64,000 nt of DNA, from assembly GCF_026625885.1 (NCBI RefSeq), contig NZ_CP113068.1:5518001-5582000 (forward strand), given 5' to 3'. The notes beneath the pieces are model-generated. The model ran no database searches, had not been told where the DNA came from, and was given only the letters and a program-made list of their open reading frames with translations. Each line of letters begins with the position of its first letter. Position 1 is the stretch's first letter. Below are positions 9,126 through 17,388 of the stretch, one piece after another. This DNA is from Roseateles sp. SL47. Lineage in GTDB: Bacteria; Pseudomonadota; Gammaproteobacteria; Burkholderiales; Burkholderiaceae_C. The translations under genes and the position numbers were made by a program.

Positions 9126-9160
9126 AAAAAAGCGCTCGGGTTGCCGGGCGCTTTTTCTTT
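9126..9160. terminator. Bidirectional rho-independent terminator
   Basis: Stem agcgctcgg / ccgggcgct (one G-U pair) with a 4-base loop, flanked by a run of A on the left and ctttttcttttgg on the right. It can therefore stop transcription both from the che operon (+) and from the converging permease gene (-), whose stop codon lies 9 bp beyond. Confidence 0.88.
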
Positions 9161-9168
9161 TGGGGCGT

Positions 9169-11754
9169 TCAGTCCTGGGCTTCGCGGAGGGTTTGCACAA
9201 CGGGACGGTTCAGGACCCCGCGCAAGGCCCACCAGCCAGCCAATTGCGCCAGCAGTGCACCGCCCACCGTCGTGCCCAAGAGGACCCAGGGCTTGAATTG
9301 CCAGGCAAAGTCGAACGCATAGTGCGTCAGCGCCCAGCCCATGGCTTGCGCAGCAAGGCCGGCCAGCAGGCCCGCCAAGGCCCCCAGCCCCAACAGCTCG
9401 GCACGTTGGACGGCCGCCATCAAGGCACTGGAGGCCCCCATGGCTCGCATGAGCGCAAATTCGCGGGTGCGGGCCTCGCGTGATCCCACCGCCGCCACCA
9501 GCAGCACCACCACGCCCAGCGCCAACGCCACCGCAAACAGCAGTTGCACCGCCATGCTCACCTGCTCCAGCACCGACTGGATCTGGTGCAGTTCGGCGGA
9601 GACATCCACCAGCGTCAGGTTGGGAAAAGCACGCACCAAGCTGCGGTCCAGCGCCGCCGCCTGGCCCTCCGGCGCCCGGAAGGCGGAGATGTAGCTCAGC
9701 GGCAGGTCCGGCATGTCCGCCTGCGGGAACAGCACAAAGAAGTTCACCCGCATCGAGCCCCAATCCACCTTGCGCAGACTGGTGATGCGCGACTCCACCG
9801 GGGTGCCGGCAATATCAAAGACGAGACGGTCGCCCAGCTTCAGCCCCAGTTGGTCCGCCAGGCCCTGCTCCACACTCAGGCCGTCCTTTTCGCCGGGCAC
9901 CCAGCGGCCTTGCGACAGCTGGTTATGGCTGGGCAACTCGGCACTGTGGCTGAGATTGAATTCGCGCTCCACCAGCCGCTGGGCACGCTCTTCCTGGAAC
10001 AGGCCCGCACGCACCGCCTCGCCATTGATGCTGACCAGCCGCCCCCGGATCATCGGGTACCAGTCATAGTCCTTGATGCCTGCCTTCTCCAGCTCGGACT
10101 TGAAGGCCGCCCCCTGGTCCGGCTGGATGTTGATGACAAATCGGTCCGGCGCGTTGGCCGGCGTGGCCGCGCGCCAACTGTCGATCAGGTCCGTCCGCAT
10201 CAGCACCAGCAGCGCCAGCGCCAGCAGCCCCAGCGACAAGGCGCCCACCTGCAACACGGCAAAGGCCGGACGGGCCGCCACCTGACGCGTCGCCAGCAGC
10301 AGCCAGCGCGGGGCCCCGGACTGCGGCACCAGCTTGCGCAAGGCCAGCACCGCCAGCCAGGCCAGCAGCGCAAACAGTGCCAGTGCCACCGCAAAGCCGC
10401 CCGTGGCCAACAGCCCCAGGCGCCAATCGGCCGACAAGGCCGTCAGTACCGCCGCAAAACCCAGCACGCCCGCGCCAAGCACCACGATGGAACTGGCCTT
10501 GGGACGTCCGACATCCCGCCGGATGACCCGCAGCGGAGGCACCGACGCAAGTTGCAGCACAGGGGGCAGGCCAAAGCCGAGCAACAGGCTCATGCCCATG
10601 CCAAAACCCAGCAGCACCGGCCAGAGGCCCGGCGCCGGCAGATCCACCGAGATCAGACCGGCCAGCAGCCCGATGAACAGATAGTGCAGCAGAAAACCCA
10701 GCAGCACCCCCACCGCACTGCCCACGCCGCCGACCATGGCGAACTCCAGGGTGAAGACCCAGGACAGCCGCCGCTGCGGCTGCCCCAGCACCCGCAGCAT
10801 GGCGCAGTCATTCAGGTGCCGGTTGGCAAACTCGCGAGCCGCCAACGCCACCGCAATGGCGGCCAGCAACGCCGCCAGCAGCGCCACCAGGTTCAGGAAT
10901 TTCGTGGCCCGGTCCAGGGTCTGACGCATTTCCGGGCGGCCCGAATCGAGCGACTCCAGGCGGACACCGCGCCAGTTCTGGCTTTGCAGCGCCTGTTTGG
11001 CCTCGGCCGTGAAGGACCGCACCGACTGTTCATTGCCAATCACGCCAAACCGATAAGTCACCCGGCTGGCAGGCTGGATCAGGCCGGTCGCTGGAAGGTC
11101 GGCCTGCGCCAGCATCACCCGCGGCATCAGGTTCATGAAACCGGCACCACGGTCTGGTTCGTTCGAAATCTGCCCGGCGATGCGCAGGCTGGCATCACCC
11201 AGCAACACCGTATCGCCCACCTTCACCGCCAAGGCGCTGAGTACCCCCGGGTCCACCCACACACTGCCTGGCGCTGGCGCCCCCGCCTTGCTGCCATCCG
11301 CCAACGTGAGGGCGCCGCGCAAGGGATAGGTGGGTCCCACAGCCTTCACTGCCACCAGGCGGCTGCCGCCCCCCTGCGCATCCGGCGCACGCGCCATGCT
11401 GGGGAAGCTCAGGCTGTCCACCGTCTGCATGCCGTGCTTGCGGGCCAATTCCCGCACCGGTGCCGGCGTGGGCTGGTCACTGGCCAGCACCACGTCGCCG
11501 CCCAGGAGTTGACCGGCGTCACGGCGCAGGCCCCGGTCCAGCCGGTCCGACAGGAAAGCCACGGCGCACACCGCCGCCACCGCCAGCATCAGTGCCAGGA
11601 CCAGCAGATACAGCTCACCCGCGCGCGCATCGCGCCAGGTCTGCAGTGCGGTTTGCCGCCACAAGGATGGCGGCCGCCTCGAAGCGGATGGGGCACCGGC
11701 GGCAGGCCAGGAACCGGAAGGCGGAGCGGGACGGGACGAAGATTGCGCGGTCAT
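9169..11754 (-). CDS. FtsX/MacB-type ABC transporter permease (YbbP-like)
   Basis: About 861 residues from ATG 11754 (MTAQSSSRPAPPS); an upstream ATG at 11820 would add 22 unlikely residues. It has the layout of E. coli YbbP. There is a first membrane helix (LYLLVLALMLAVAAVCAVAF) and a large periplasmic domain (VVLASDQPTPAPVRELARKH onward). Two FtsX cores of several helices follow, with a second periplasmic domain between them (DRFVINIQPDQGAAFKSELE). The C-terminal core reads VVLLVAAVGSREARTREFAL. YbbP usually pairs with the ATPase YbbA and sits beside the thioesterase TesA. No ATPase is adjacent here, so the partner must be encoded elsewhere. The substrate is unknown, and lipid or lipoprotein handling is only a family-level guess. 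Confidence 0.85.
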   Translation of the reverse strand: MTAQSSSRPAPPSGSWPAAGAPSASRRPPSLWRQTALQTWRDARAGELYLLVLALMLAVAAVCAVAFLSDRLDRGLRRDAGQLLGGDVVLASDQPTPAPVRELARKHGMQTVDSLSFPSMARAPDAQGGGSRLVAVKAVGPTYPLRGALTLADGSKAGAPAPGSVWVDPGVLSALAVKVGDTVLLGDASLRIAGQISNEPDRGAGFMNLMPRVMLAQADLPATGLIQPASRVTYRFGVIGNEQSVRSFTAEAKQALQSQNWRGVRLESLDSGRPEMRQTLDRATKFLNLVALLAALLAAIAVALAAREFANRHLNDCAMLRVLGQPQRRLSWVFTLEFAMVGGVGSAVGVLLGFLLHYLFIGLLAGLISVDLPAPGLWPVLLGFGMGMSLLLGFGLPPVLQLASVPPLRVIRRDVGRPKASSIVVLGAGVLGFAAVLTALSADWRLGLLATGGFAVALALFALLAWLAVLALRKLVPQSGAPRWLLLATRQVAARPAFAVLQVGALSLGLLALALLVLMRTDLIDSWRAATPANAPDRFVINIQPDQGAAFKSELEKAGIKDYDWYPMIRGRLVSINGEAVRAGLFQEERAQRLVEREFNLSHSAELPSHNQLSQGRWVPGEKDGLSVEQGLADQLGLKLGDRLVFDIAGTPVESRITSLRKVDWGSMRVNFFVLFPQADMPDLPLSYISAFRAPEGQAAALDRSLVRAFPNLTLVDVSAELHQIQSVLEQVSMAVQLLFAVALALGVVVLLVAAVGSREARTREFALMRAMGASSALMAAVQRAELLGLGALAGLLAGLAAQAMGWALTHYAFDFAWQFKPWVLLGTTVGGALLAQLAGWWALRGVLNRPVVQTLREAQD

Positions 11755-11868
11755 GCCCGGACTGTAGCGAAGGACATGCCTGCCCGTGCTGCGGACGTGC
11801 AATCGGATTGAACAGAGCATGCAAGGGGTTTTGACGATCGCACGTGCGGCACGCGCTGCAATACCACC

Positions 11869-12738
11869 ATGACTATGCCGATCAACCGTCCTTTGCCTGC
11901 CCTCTTCGTGTCACACGGCTCTCCCATGATGGCCCTGGAGCCGGGCGACACCGGCGCCTTCTTGTGCCAACTGGGCCAGACCCTGGACCGCGAGTGGGGG
12001 CGCCCCAAGGCGGTGCTGGCGGTCTCCGCCCACACCACGGCTCGCAGCCCGGTCCTGCTGGGCGGTGCCAAGCACGAGGCGATTTATGACTTTGGCGGCT
12101 TCCCGCAACCGCTGTATGAACTCCGTTACGACGCGCCGGGCGCCCCTGCCCTGGCACAACAACTGAGCGAACGGCTGAATGCGCCCGTGCTGGACCGTGG
12201 TGGCCTGGACCACGGCATCTGGACCGCCCTGCGCTATCTGTATCCGGATGCGGATGTGCCGGTGCTACCGCTGGCGCTCACACCGATGGCTTCGCCCGTC
12301 GAGTTGATGGCCCTGGGTGAACAACTGGCCGGGCTGGCGAATGACGGGGTGCTGGTTCTGGCGACTGGCAGCATCACGCACAACCTGCGCCTGCTGATGA
12401 CCCAGCGCCCATGGGGAGGAACGCCTCGCGAGCATGATGCGGAGATGCCGGAGTCCGCCGCTTTTCGCGACTGGTTCGCGGCGCGCAGTGGCGAGCGGGA
12501 CTGGGACGCGCTGAGCCACTACCGGGTCCAGGCCCCGCATGCCGTGCTGATGCACCCCACGGATGAGCATTTGCTGCCGTGGTTTGTGGCGGCCGGCGTG
12601 GGTGGGCGCGACACGGCGCCGCGCCGGATCTTTGAGGCAGTCACCTTCGGTTGCCTGGGCATGGATGCCTATGCGTTCGGGCCGCAGGCTGCGGCGCTGC
12701 AAGCGGCAGTGACGCAAGGTCAGCCTCAATCTGCTTGA
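11869..12738 (+). CDS. ygiD: LigB/DODA-type extradiol dioxygenase (YgiD family)
   Basis: 289 residues (287 if the second ATG, 11875, is used). Class III extradiol ring-cleavage fold with the expected metal- and substrate-site blocks: LFVSHGSPMMALEPG, LAVSAHTTARSPV, RGGLDHGIWTALRYLYP, VLATGSITHNLR and LMHPTDEHLLPWFVAAG. E. coli YgiD opens DOPA in vitro. The natural substrate is unclear, and some relatives act on other catechols. The gene stands alone and is divergent from the permease gene, with 114 bp between the two starts. Confidence 0.88.
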   Translation: MTMPINRPLPALFVSHGSPMMALEPGDTGAFLCQLGQTLDREWGRPKAVLAVSAHTTARSPVLLGGAKHEAIYDFGGFPQPLYELRYDAPGAPALAQQLSERLNAPVLDRGGLDHGIWTALRYLYPDADVPVLPLALTPMASPVELMALGEQLAGLANDGVLVLATGSITHNLRLLMTQRPWGGTPREHDAEMPESAAFRDWFAARSGERDWDALSHYRVQAPHAVLMHPTDEHLLPWFVAAGVGGRDTAPRRIFEAVTFGCLGMDAYAFGPQAAALQAAVTQGQPQSA

Positions 12739-12743
12739 TGTCC

Positions 12744-12864
12744 GCATGAGGCCGGCATGAGGCCGGCATGAGGCCGGCATGAGGCCCGCTTGAGTCCCGG
12801 ATGAGGCCGGCAGGGGGCCTGCATGAGGTCGGCACGCGACCCGCTTGACACCCGCAGGAGCCGC
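12744..12864. repeat. Degenerate 11-bp tandem repeat, about 11 units
   Basis: Starting six bases after the dioxygenase stop, units of gcatgaggccg repeat head to tail. The first four are nearly perfect (12744-12787) and the following ones decay (gcttgagtccc, ggatgaggccg, gcatgaggtcg, gcttgacaccc). The array fills most of the 174-bp gap to the converging hydroxylase gene. It ends about 50 bp before that gene's stop codon. Confidence 0.85.
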
Positions 12865-12912
12865 AGGGGTGACGGGCGACCATCCCCCCCCGCGAGGCAG
12901 CCCGTGCTTCCC

Positions 12913-13842
12913 TTACAGGAAGATCGCGGCCAGGATGCCGAGGATCAGGGCCCACTTGACGATGTAATAGCCCAGCCGGGTGCGCTTCTTGAAGGCCTTG
13001 AAGAAGATCCGGACCTTGTAGGCGTGGAAGAAGAACTTGTTGAGGCCGCCGATCGGTTCGGACTCCAGGTTCTGCGTTGCCGCCGCCGTCATCACCACCT
13101 TGCCAAACCAGCGGTTGAGCCAGCGCATCGGCGCGAAATGCAGCGGACGCTCCACATCGCAGAACAAGATCACACGCTGGTGATCGGTACTGTTCTCGGC
13201 ATAGTGGATGAAGGTCTCATCAAACATGACGGCTTCCCCGTCACGCCAGTGATAACGCTCCCCATCCACCTCGATGAAGCAGTCGGGATGGTTGGGCGTG
13301 GTCAGGCCCAGGTGGTAGCGCAGCGAGCCGGCATAAGGGTCGCGGTGGCGAACCAGGCGGGCGCCCGGGGGCAGCGAGGCAAACATCGCGGCCTTGACGG
13401 TCGGGATGCGCTTGAGCAGTTCCACCGTCTTCGGGCAGAGGGTCTGCGCCGAATCCATCTCACGGTCATACCACTTCAGGTAGAAGCGCTTCCAGCCGGT
13501 ACGGAAGAAGGAGTTGAAACCGATGTCGTTGTAGCCGGAGGCCGCTTTGATGTAGCCCTCGTCATTCAGACGCAGGGCTTCGTCGCGGATCACCTGCCAG
13601 TTGTCGCGCAGCAGGTCGAGTTCCTTGAAGTCCTCGGTCTTGAGATAGGGGGTGGCGGGCGGCCGGGAGAACAAATACATCGCCGCATTGATGGGCGCGA
13701 GCAGCACGGTGAAGTCCGTCAGCGCGCGGGCCAGCTTGAAGCGCACACGGCCGCGAAAATGGGCGTACAGCGCAGAGGCGATAAAGATCGCCAGCACCCA
13801 ATAGCGCATGGGTGGCAACCATTCGGCCATGTGGACAGGCAT
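12913..13842 (-). CDS. lpxO: LpxO-like Fe(II)/2-oxoglutarate lipid A hydroxylase
   Basis: 309 residues, aspartyl/asparaginyl beta-hydroxylase fold. There is a membrane helix at each end (about 13-27 and about 292-308), as in LpxO, which 2-hydroxylates a secondary acyl chain of lipid A at the inner-membrane cytosolic face. The double-stranded beta-helix carries H166-x-D168 in VRHRDPYAGSLRYHLGL, H213 in DETFIHYAENST, and R223 in HQRVILF for the co-substrate. Length matches Salmonella LpxO (302). The start has GAAGAGAG eight bases upstream. It is a single-gene unit. Lipid A is the likely substrate, but the protein family also contains peptide hydroxylases. Confidence 0.82.
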   Translation of the reverse strand: MPVHMAEWLPPMRYWVLAIFIASALYAHFRGRVRFKLARALTDFTVLLAPINAAMYLFSRPPATPYLKTEDFKELDLLRDNWQVIRDEALRLNDEGYIKAASGYNDIGFNSFFRTGWKRFYLKWYDREMDSAQTLCPKTVELLKRIPTVKAAMFASLPPGARLVRHRDPYAGSLRYHLGLTTPNHPDCFIEVDGERYHWRDGEAVMFDETFIHYAENSTDHQRVILFCDVERPLHFAPMRWLNRWFGKVVMTAAATQNLESEPIGGLNKFFFHAYKVRIFFKAFKKRTRLGYYIVKWALILGILAAIFL

Positions 13843-14106
13843 GAAAAACTCTCTTCGGCGTTGTTGGGGCGTGGATCGTGGGGCGTGGATCGGGCCGTAT
13901 TAGGCCTCACCGGGGAGGGACGGACATTGATTCAGCGCACAAGGGAGACGGGGAACGCCCCGGGGTCAGCACGGGGACCATCGGCGCGGCGTCACCACGC
14001 TGGGCCCGTTGGCAGGGCGGGATTATCGCCGCTCCTGCCTGATCCCGTGCGAGCGCGGGGTTCTGCGCGGGTGAGGGGCGGGTGCGGGGCAGGTGAAGCG
14101 GAGGGT

Positions 14107-15339
14107 TCAGCGCTGGGACAACAACCGCAGCCCGTCCGTGCGTCGTTCGTCAGCCAGCGACCACAGCCACACCAGCCATCCGCCAAGCGCTAGCGCCGCG
14201 CCCACCCAGCCGGTGGACGTCCAGCCGTAACCCGCAGCAATGGCCATGCCGCCAAGCCAGGGGCCAAGCGCATTGGCGGCATTGAAGGCCGAGTGGTTCA
14301 GCGCGGCGGCCAGCGTTTGGGCCTCACCGGCCACGTCCATCAGACGGGTCTGCAACACGGCGCCCAGACCGCCGCTGCAGCCGATCATGAACACCACCGG
14401 CAGCAGCGTCCACAGGCTGCCCGCGACGAACGGGTACAAGGCCAGCGAACAGGCGCTCCAGACCAGGATGCCACCCACCGTGGGCATCAGCGCGCGGTCC
14501 GCCGCCCAGGCGCAGACGAGCGTGCCCACCGTCATGCCCAGGCCGAACACGCTAAACACGACCGGCAGCAAGGATGCAGGGGCGCCGGTGACTTCCATCA
14601 GCGTGGAGGCCAGATAGGTGTAGACCGCAAACATGCCGCCAAAACCAATGGCGCCGATGCCGAGCGTCAGCCAGACCTGGCGACGCGCCAGAGCGCCCAG
14701 CTCGCGCATGGCGCTGGCCCCCGGCTGGACGGTGTCCTTGGGGACATGGGCGGCCACCAGGCCTGCCGTGCACAAGGCCAGCACCGCCACAATGCCAAAG
14801 CCCCAGCGCCAACCCACCCATTGCCCCAACGCATTGGCCAGCGGCACGCCGATGATGGTGGCCACCGTCAGCCCCAGCATCATCATGCTGACCGCCTGGG
14901 CTCGGCGCTCCGGCGCCACCAGCGAGGCTGCCACCAGCGCGCCGACGCCGAAATAGGCCCCATGCGGCAAACCGCTGACGAAGCGGAACAGCAACATGGC
15001 GTGATAACCGGGTGCCAAGGCACTCAAGCCGTTGCCCACGGCAAAGGCCACCATCAGCAGGATCAAGAGGGTGCGGCGCGGCAGGCGGGCCCCCAGCGTG
15101 GCGAATACCGGCGCGCCAACCACCACGCCCAGGGCGTAAGCGCTGATCACCCGGCCCGCCGTTGGCACGTCGATGCCCAGGTCCGGCGAGAAGAACGGCA
15201 CCAGCGTCATCGCCGCGAATTCAGTGGTACCGATCGAAAACCCGCCCAAGGCCAGCGCCAGCAGGGCCCAGACCGTATGCGGGTGACGGGGCTCCACGGT
15301 GGAGCCGGGGGAAGCGCTGGAGACGGCCGGAGGATTCAT
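14107..15339 (-). CDS. MFS transporter, DHA1 / AraJ-YdhP type
   Basis: 410 residues from ATG 15339 (MNPPAVSSASPGS); an upstream ATG at 15537 would add an implausible Arg/Lys/Pro-rich stretch made of repeat DNA. Twelve hydrophobic helices. The first reads ALALGGFSIGTTEFAAM, a wording typical of the AraJ/YdhP branch of the DHA1 drug/sugar efflux family. The loop after TM2 has GARLPRRTLLILL (motif A region), and FRFVSGLPHGAYFGVGALVA is the family's TM4 signature. It is a single gene with no regulator beside it. The exported substrate is unknown; related members export arabinose-like sugars, purines or drugs. Confidence 0.88.
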   Translation of the reverse strand: MNPPAVSSASPGSTVEPRHPHTVWALLALALGGFSIGTTEFAAMTLVPFFSPDLGIDVPTAGRVISAYALGVVVGAPVFATLGARLPRRTLLILLMVAFAVGNGLSALAPGYHAMLLFRFVSGLPHGAYFGVGALVAASLVAPERRAQAVSMMMLGLTVATIIGVPLANALGQWVGWRWGFGIVAVLALCTAGLVAAHVPKDTVQPGASAMRELGALARRQVWLTLGIGAIGFGGMFAVYTYLASTLMEVTGAPASLLPVVFSVFGLGMTVGTLVCAWAADRALMPTVGGILVWSACSLALYPFVAGSLWTLLPVVFMIGCSGGLGAVLQTRLMDVAGEAQTLAAALNHSAFNAANALGPWLGGMAIAAGYGWTSTGWVGAALALGGWLVWLWSLADERRTDGLRLLSQR

Positions 15340-15420
15340 TGACAGGCGCAGCAAGCTGACGTTCAGAAATCGTTCAGCATTGCAACATGAATCGGACAGC
15401 CCCCTGGTGCACAGGGTCGC

Positions 15421-15495
15421 CAGTCGCCCCGGACTTTGCCCCGGACTTTGCCCGGCCTTTGCCCGGCCTTTTCCCGGCCTTTTCCCCGACTTTGT
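15421..15495. repeat. 12-bp tandem repeat upstream of tRNA-Gly
   Basis: About six units of ccccggactttg decaying to cccggcctttg and cccggcctttt, ending near 15495. It lies in the 236-bp gap between the MFS start and the tRNA and has no coding role. The wholly different unit shows that it is not the same family as the 11- and 13-bp arrays nearby. Confidence 0.85.
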
Positions 15496-15575
15496 GCCGC
15501 GGAGCGTCTCCCCTGGAAAGTCCTGCTTTCGACACACGCGGAAGCGCCTCGGCGTCAGCTACAATCGCCAGCGAT

Positions 15576-15649
15576 GCGGGTGTAGTTCAATGGTAGAACG
15601 CTAGCTTCCCAAGCTCGATACGTGGGTTCGATTCCCATCACCCGCTCCA
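15576..15649 (+). tRNA. tRNA-Gly (CCC)
   Basis: 74-base cloverleaf. Acceptor gcgggtg/cacccgc, D-stem gttc/gaac, anticodon loop ttcccaa (CCC), T-arm gtggg-ttcgatt-cccat, and an encoded CCA end. The anticodon stem has one mismatched pair (28-42, T-C). A -10-like TACAAT at 15560-15565 lies ten bases before the 5' end. No clear -35 is seen. Confidence 0.95.
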
Positions 15650-15997
15650 CGGATCCTCGATGGATCACCAGCATCTGCGACTTGACCCATACATTGGCCG
15701 GGATGGCCAAAGTGAAGTGAATGCTGGCGGCCTGCGGCAGATGTGCTGCCTGCCTTTGAGCCCGCAGGCCACCGACGGTGCCAAGTGATGGCACTGCAGA
15801 ATCTGGCCATGCTCTCCATGGACCCACGGAAGCTTTCGCCAGACGAGGGAGGGGACGTCGATCAGCGGGTGTGCGCCTCACCCCCCAGGCCTCTCGAAAA
15901 CCGCGCCTCCCGCATCAGCTGCTTCCTGGACCATCTCGCTCAGCGGATGCAGGGGTTGCAGGCCGCGTGACGGCGTACAAAAAAATTTTGAAGTGGT
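15650..15997. other. Intergenic region without a convincing gene
   Basis: 348 bp between tRNA-Gly and the bufferin promoter. Short open frames exist on the plus strand (for example 15743-15970, about 75 residues). They have no ribosome site, recognisable motif or codon pattern like the neighbours. A reverse frame across the tRNA is an artefact. No repeat was seen. Confidence 0.6.
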
Positions 15998-16024
15998 GTA
16001 ACCCCATCGAAGGCTGCGGCGAAC
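15998..16024 (+). promoter_or_regulatory. ECF-sigma-type promoter of the bufferin operon
   Basis: GTAACC at 15998-16003, a spacer of exactly 16 bases, then CGAA at 16020-16023, lying 53 bp before the bufA start. GTAACC-N16-CGAA is the form I recall for promoters of the Caulobacter SigF/NrsF regulon, which also controls DUF2282/DUF692 operons. The sigma factor encoded at the end of this operon is the obvious reader, making the unit autoregulated. This is a sequence match only; no transcript start is known. Confidence 0.75.
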
Positions 16025-16076
16025 TAGCCCATGTGTCCGCATCGGACGCATCCCAAGTCAACCATTGGAGAACACC

Positions 16077-16388
16077 ATGACTGCCAAGTTCACTGTCACT
16101 TCCGCCCTGCTGGCCAGCGCTGTCGCCGGATTGCTCGCTTCGACGGCGCATGCTGGTCCGCTGACCAAGGCCGAAGCCGACGCCGCCGTCGCCGCCAAGA
16201 AGGAGAAGTGCTATGGCGTCGCCCTGAAGGGCCAGAACGACTGCGCCGCCGGCCCGGGCACCACCTGCCAGGGCTCTTCCACGCAGGACTTCCAGGGCAA
16301 CGCCTGGAAGTTCGTGCAAGGCGGCACCTGCACCTCGATCAAGGTGCCGGGCGGCGGCATGGGCTCGCTGACGCCGATGAAGCCCTGA
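16077..16388 (+). CDS. bufA: Bufferin-type RiPP precursor (DUF2282)
   Basis: 103 residues from ATG 16077, chosen over a TTG at 16065 because GGAG sits six bases before it. A Sec signal peptide ([16 protein letters not shown]) is probably cut after residue 26, so the product is exported. The mature part holds four cysteines, C45, C56, C64 and C85, in the family pattern [16 protein letters not shown] ... CQGSS ... [12 protein letters not shown]. Known for the family: DUF2282 'bufferins' are ribosomal peptides whose cysteines are modified by the DUF692 enzyme and which bind copper. Inferred here: the same role, from the adjacent bufB and bufC. The family is often annotated as DUF2282 membrane protein. 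Confidence 0.9.
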   Translation: MTAKFTVTSALLASAVAGLLASTAHAGPLTKAEADAAVAAKKEKCYGVALKGQNDCAAGPGTTCQGSSTQDFQGNAWKFVQGGTCTSIKVPGGGMGSLTPMKP

Positions 16389-16400
16389 TCTTCTGATCTC

Positions 16401-16427
16401 CACGCAGATCACGCAGATCACGCAGAC
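16401..16427. repeat. 9-bp direct repeat, 3 copies
   Basis: cacgcagat, cacgcagat, cacgcagac in the 67-bp gap between bufA and bufB. It may simply be repeat slippage, or may set the distance to the bufB ribosome site (AGGAG, five bases before ATG). Confidence 0.8.
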
Positions 16428-16455
16428 CCCACCGCCCGCGCCGCCAGGAGCCCCC

Positions 16456-17388
16456 ATGCCGCCCCCGACATCACCCACGTCGCAGCAGGGAGAGCGCTGG
16501 CGCCTGCCAGAACCTGGCGCGCGCCAGCGGCTGGCCGGTGCCGGCTTCAAGCCGGAGCACCTGTCGGCCATCCTGGCGGACCGGCTTCCCAACACGTTCT
16601 TTGAAGTCCATGCGGAAAACTACATGGGCGCGGGCGGGCCGCCGCACCGGGCGCTCACGGCGCTTCGAGAACGCTTTGCGCTGTCCGTCCACGGCGTGGG
16701 CATGTCCATCGGCGGCCCGGGGCCGCTCGATGCCGTGCACCTGCACCGGTTCGCGGCGCTGGTGCAGCGCTATCAACCCGCGTGGGTGTCGGAGCACCTG
16801 GCCTGGTCCTCCCACGGCGGGCACTTCTACAACGACCTGCTGCCGCTCCCCTACACGGCGCAGACGCTGCAGGGGGTGTGTGACCATATCGATCAGGTGC
16901 AAAACACCATCGGGCGCGCCCTGCTGATCGAGAACCCCTCCACCTACCTTCGCTTCGACGCGTCCGACATGACGGAAGCGCAGTTCCTGACGGCCGTGGT
17001 GCAACGCACCGGCTGCGGGCTGCTGCTGGATGTCAACAATGCCCATGTCAGCGCGGTGAATCACGGTTTCAGCGCCTGGGACTACCTGCTGGGCCTTCCG
17101 CTGTCTGCCGTGCGCGAGGTCCATCTGGCGGGCCACAGCGAGCAGCAGGATGACGAAGCGGCCCCGCTGCTCATCGACAGCCATGACCGCGCGGTCTCGC
17201 CGGAGGTCTGGGCGCTTTATGCAGCACTTCTCCAGCACACCGGGCCTGTGGCGACGCTCATCGAATGGGACAGCGATCTGCCTTCCTGGCCGGTGCTGAA
17301 GGCGCAGATGCAGCAGGCGCGGGACTGCCTGGACGCGGCAGCCGAGCACAGCGTCGAACCGCAGATGGAGCTGTGTCATGAGGACTGA
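16456..17388 (+). CDS. bufB: MNIO-family peptide-modifying oxidase (DUF692)
   Basis: 310 residues, TIM-barrel multinuclear non-haem iron oxidase. Known for the family: it oxidises precursor-peptide cysteines (to thiooxazole-type groups in bufferins). The metal-binding blocks are all present: FFEVHAENYMG (E50, H52, E54), LSVHGVGMSIGG (H79), WVSEHLAWS (E113, H114), LLIENPSTY (E159), LLLDVNNAHVSA (D192, N194, H197), EVHLAGH (H223, H227) and LIDSHD (D241, H243). The first 20 residues are a Pro/Ser/Gln-rich extension. The gene overlaps the next one by 11 bp, indicating tight translational coupling. It probably acts in the cytoplasm before the precursor is exported. Confidence 0.93.
   Translation: MPPPTSPTSQQGERWRLPEPGARQRLAGAGFKPEHLSAILADRLPNTFFEVHAENYMGAGGPPHRALTALRERFALSVHGVGMSIGGPGPLDAVHLHRFAALVQRYQPAWVSEHLAWSSHGGHFYNDLLPLPYTAQTLQGVCDHIDQVQNTIGRALLIENPSTYLRFDASDMTEAQFLTAVVQRTGCGLLLDVNNAHVSAVNHGFSAWDYLLGLPLSAVREVHLAGHSEQQDDEAAPLLIDSHDRAVSPEVWALYAALLQHTGPVATLIEWDSDLPSWPVLKAQMQQARDCLDAAAEHSVEPQMELCHED

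Noticed and set aside
9544..11811. 755-residue plus-strand frame, Gln/His/Arg-rich
   Set aside because: It is the antisense shadow of the FtsX-type permease, which has clear membrane helices and family motifs.
12744..12864. CRISPR array
   Set aside because: The repeats are 11 bp and contiguous with no spacers, and no cas gene is present anywhere in the window.
15555..15881. 108-residue reverse frame containing VMGIEPTYRAWEASVLPLN
   Set aside because: The recognisable part is the antisense translation of tRNA-Gly, a frequent spurious annotation.
15743..15970. 75-residue plus-strand frame before the bufferin operon
   Set aside because: No ribosome site, no family motif and mixed codon use. 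Nothing distinguishes it from chance in this GC-rich DNA.
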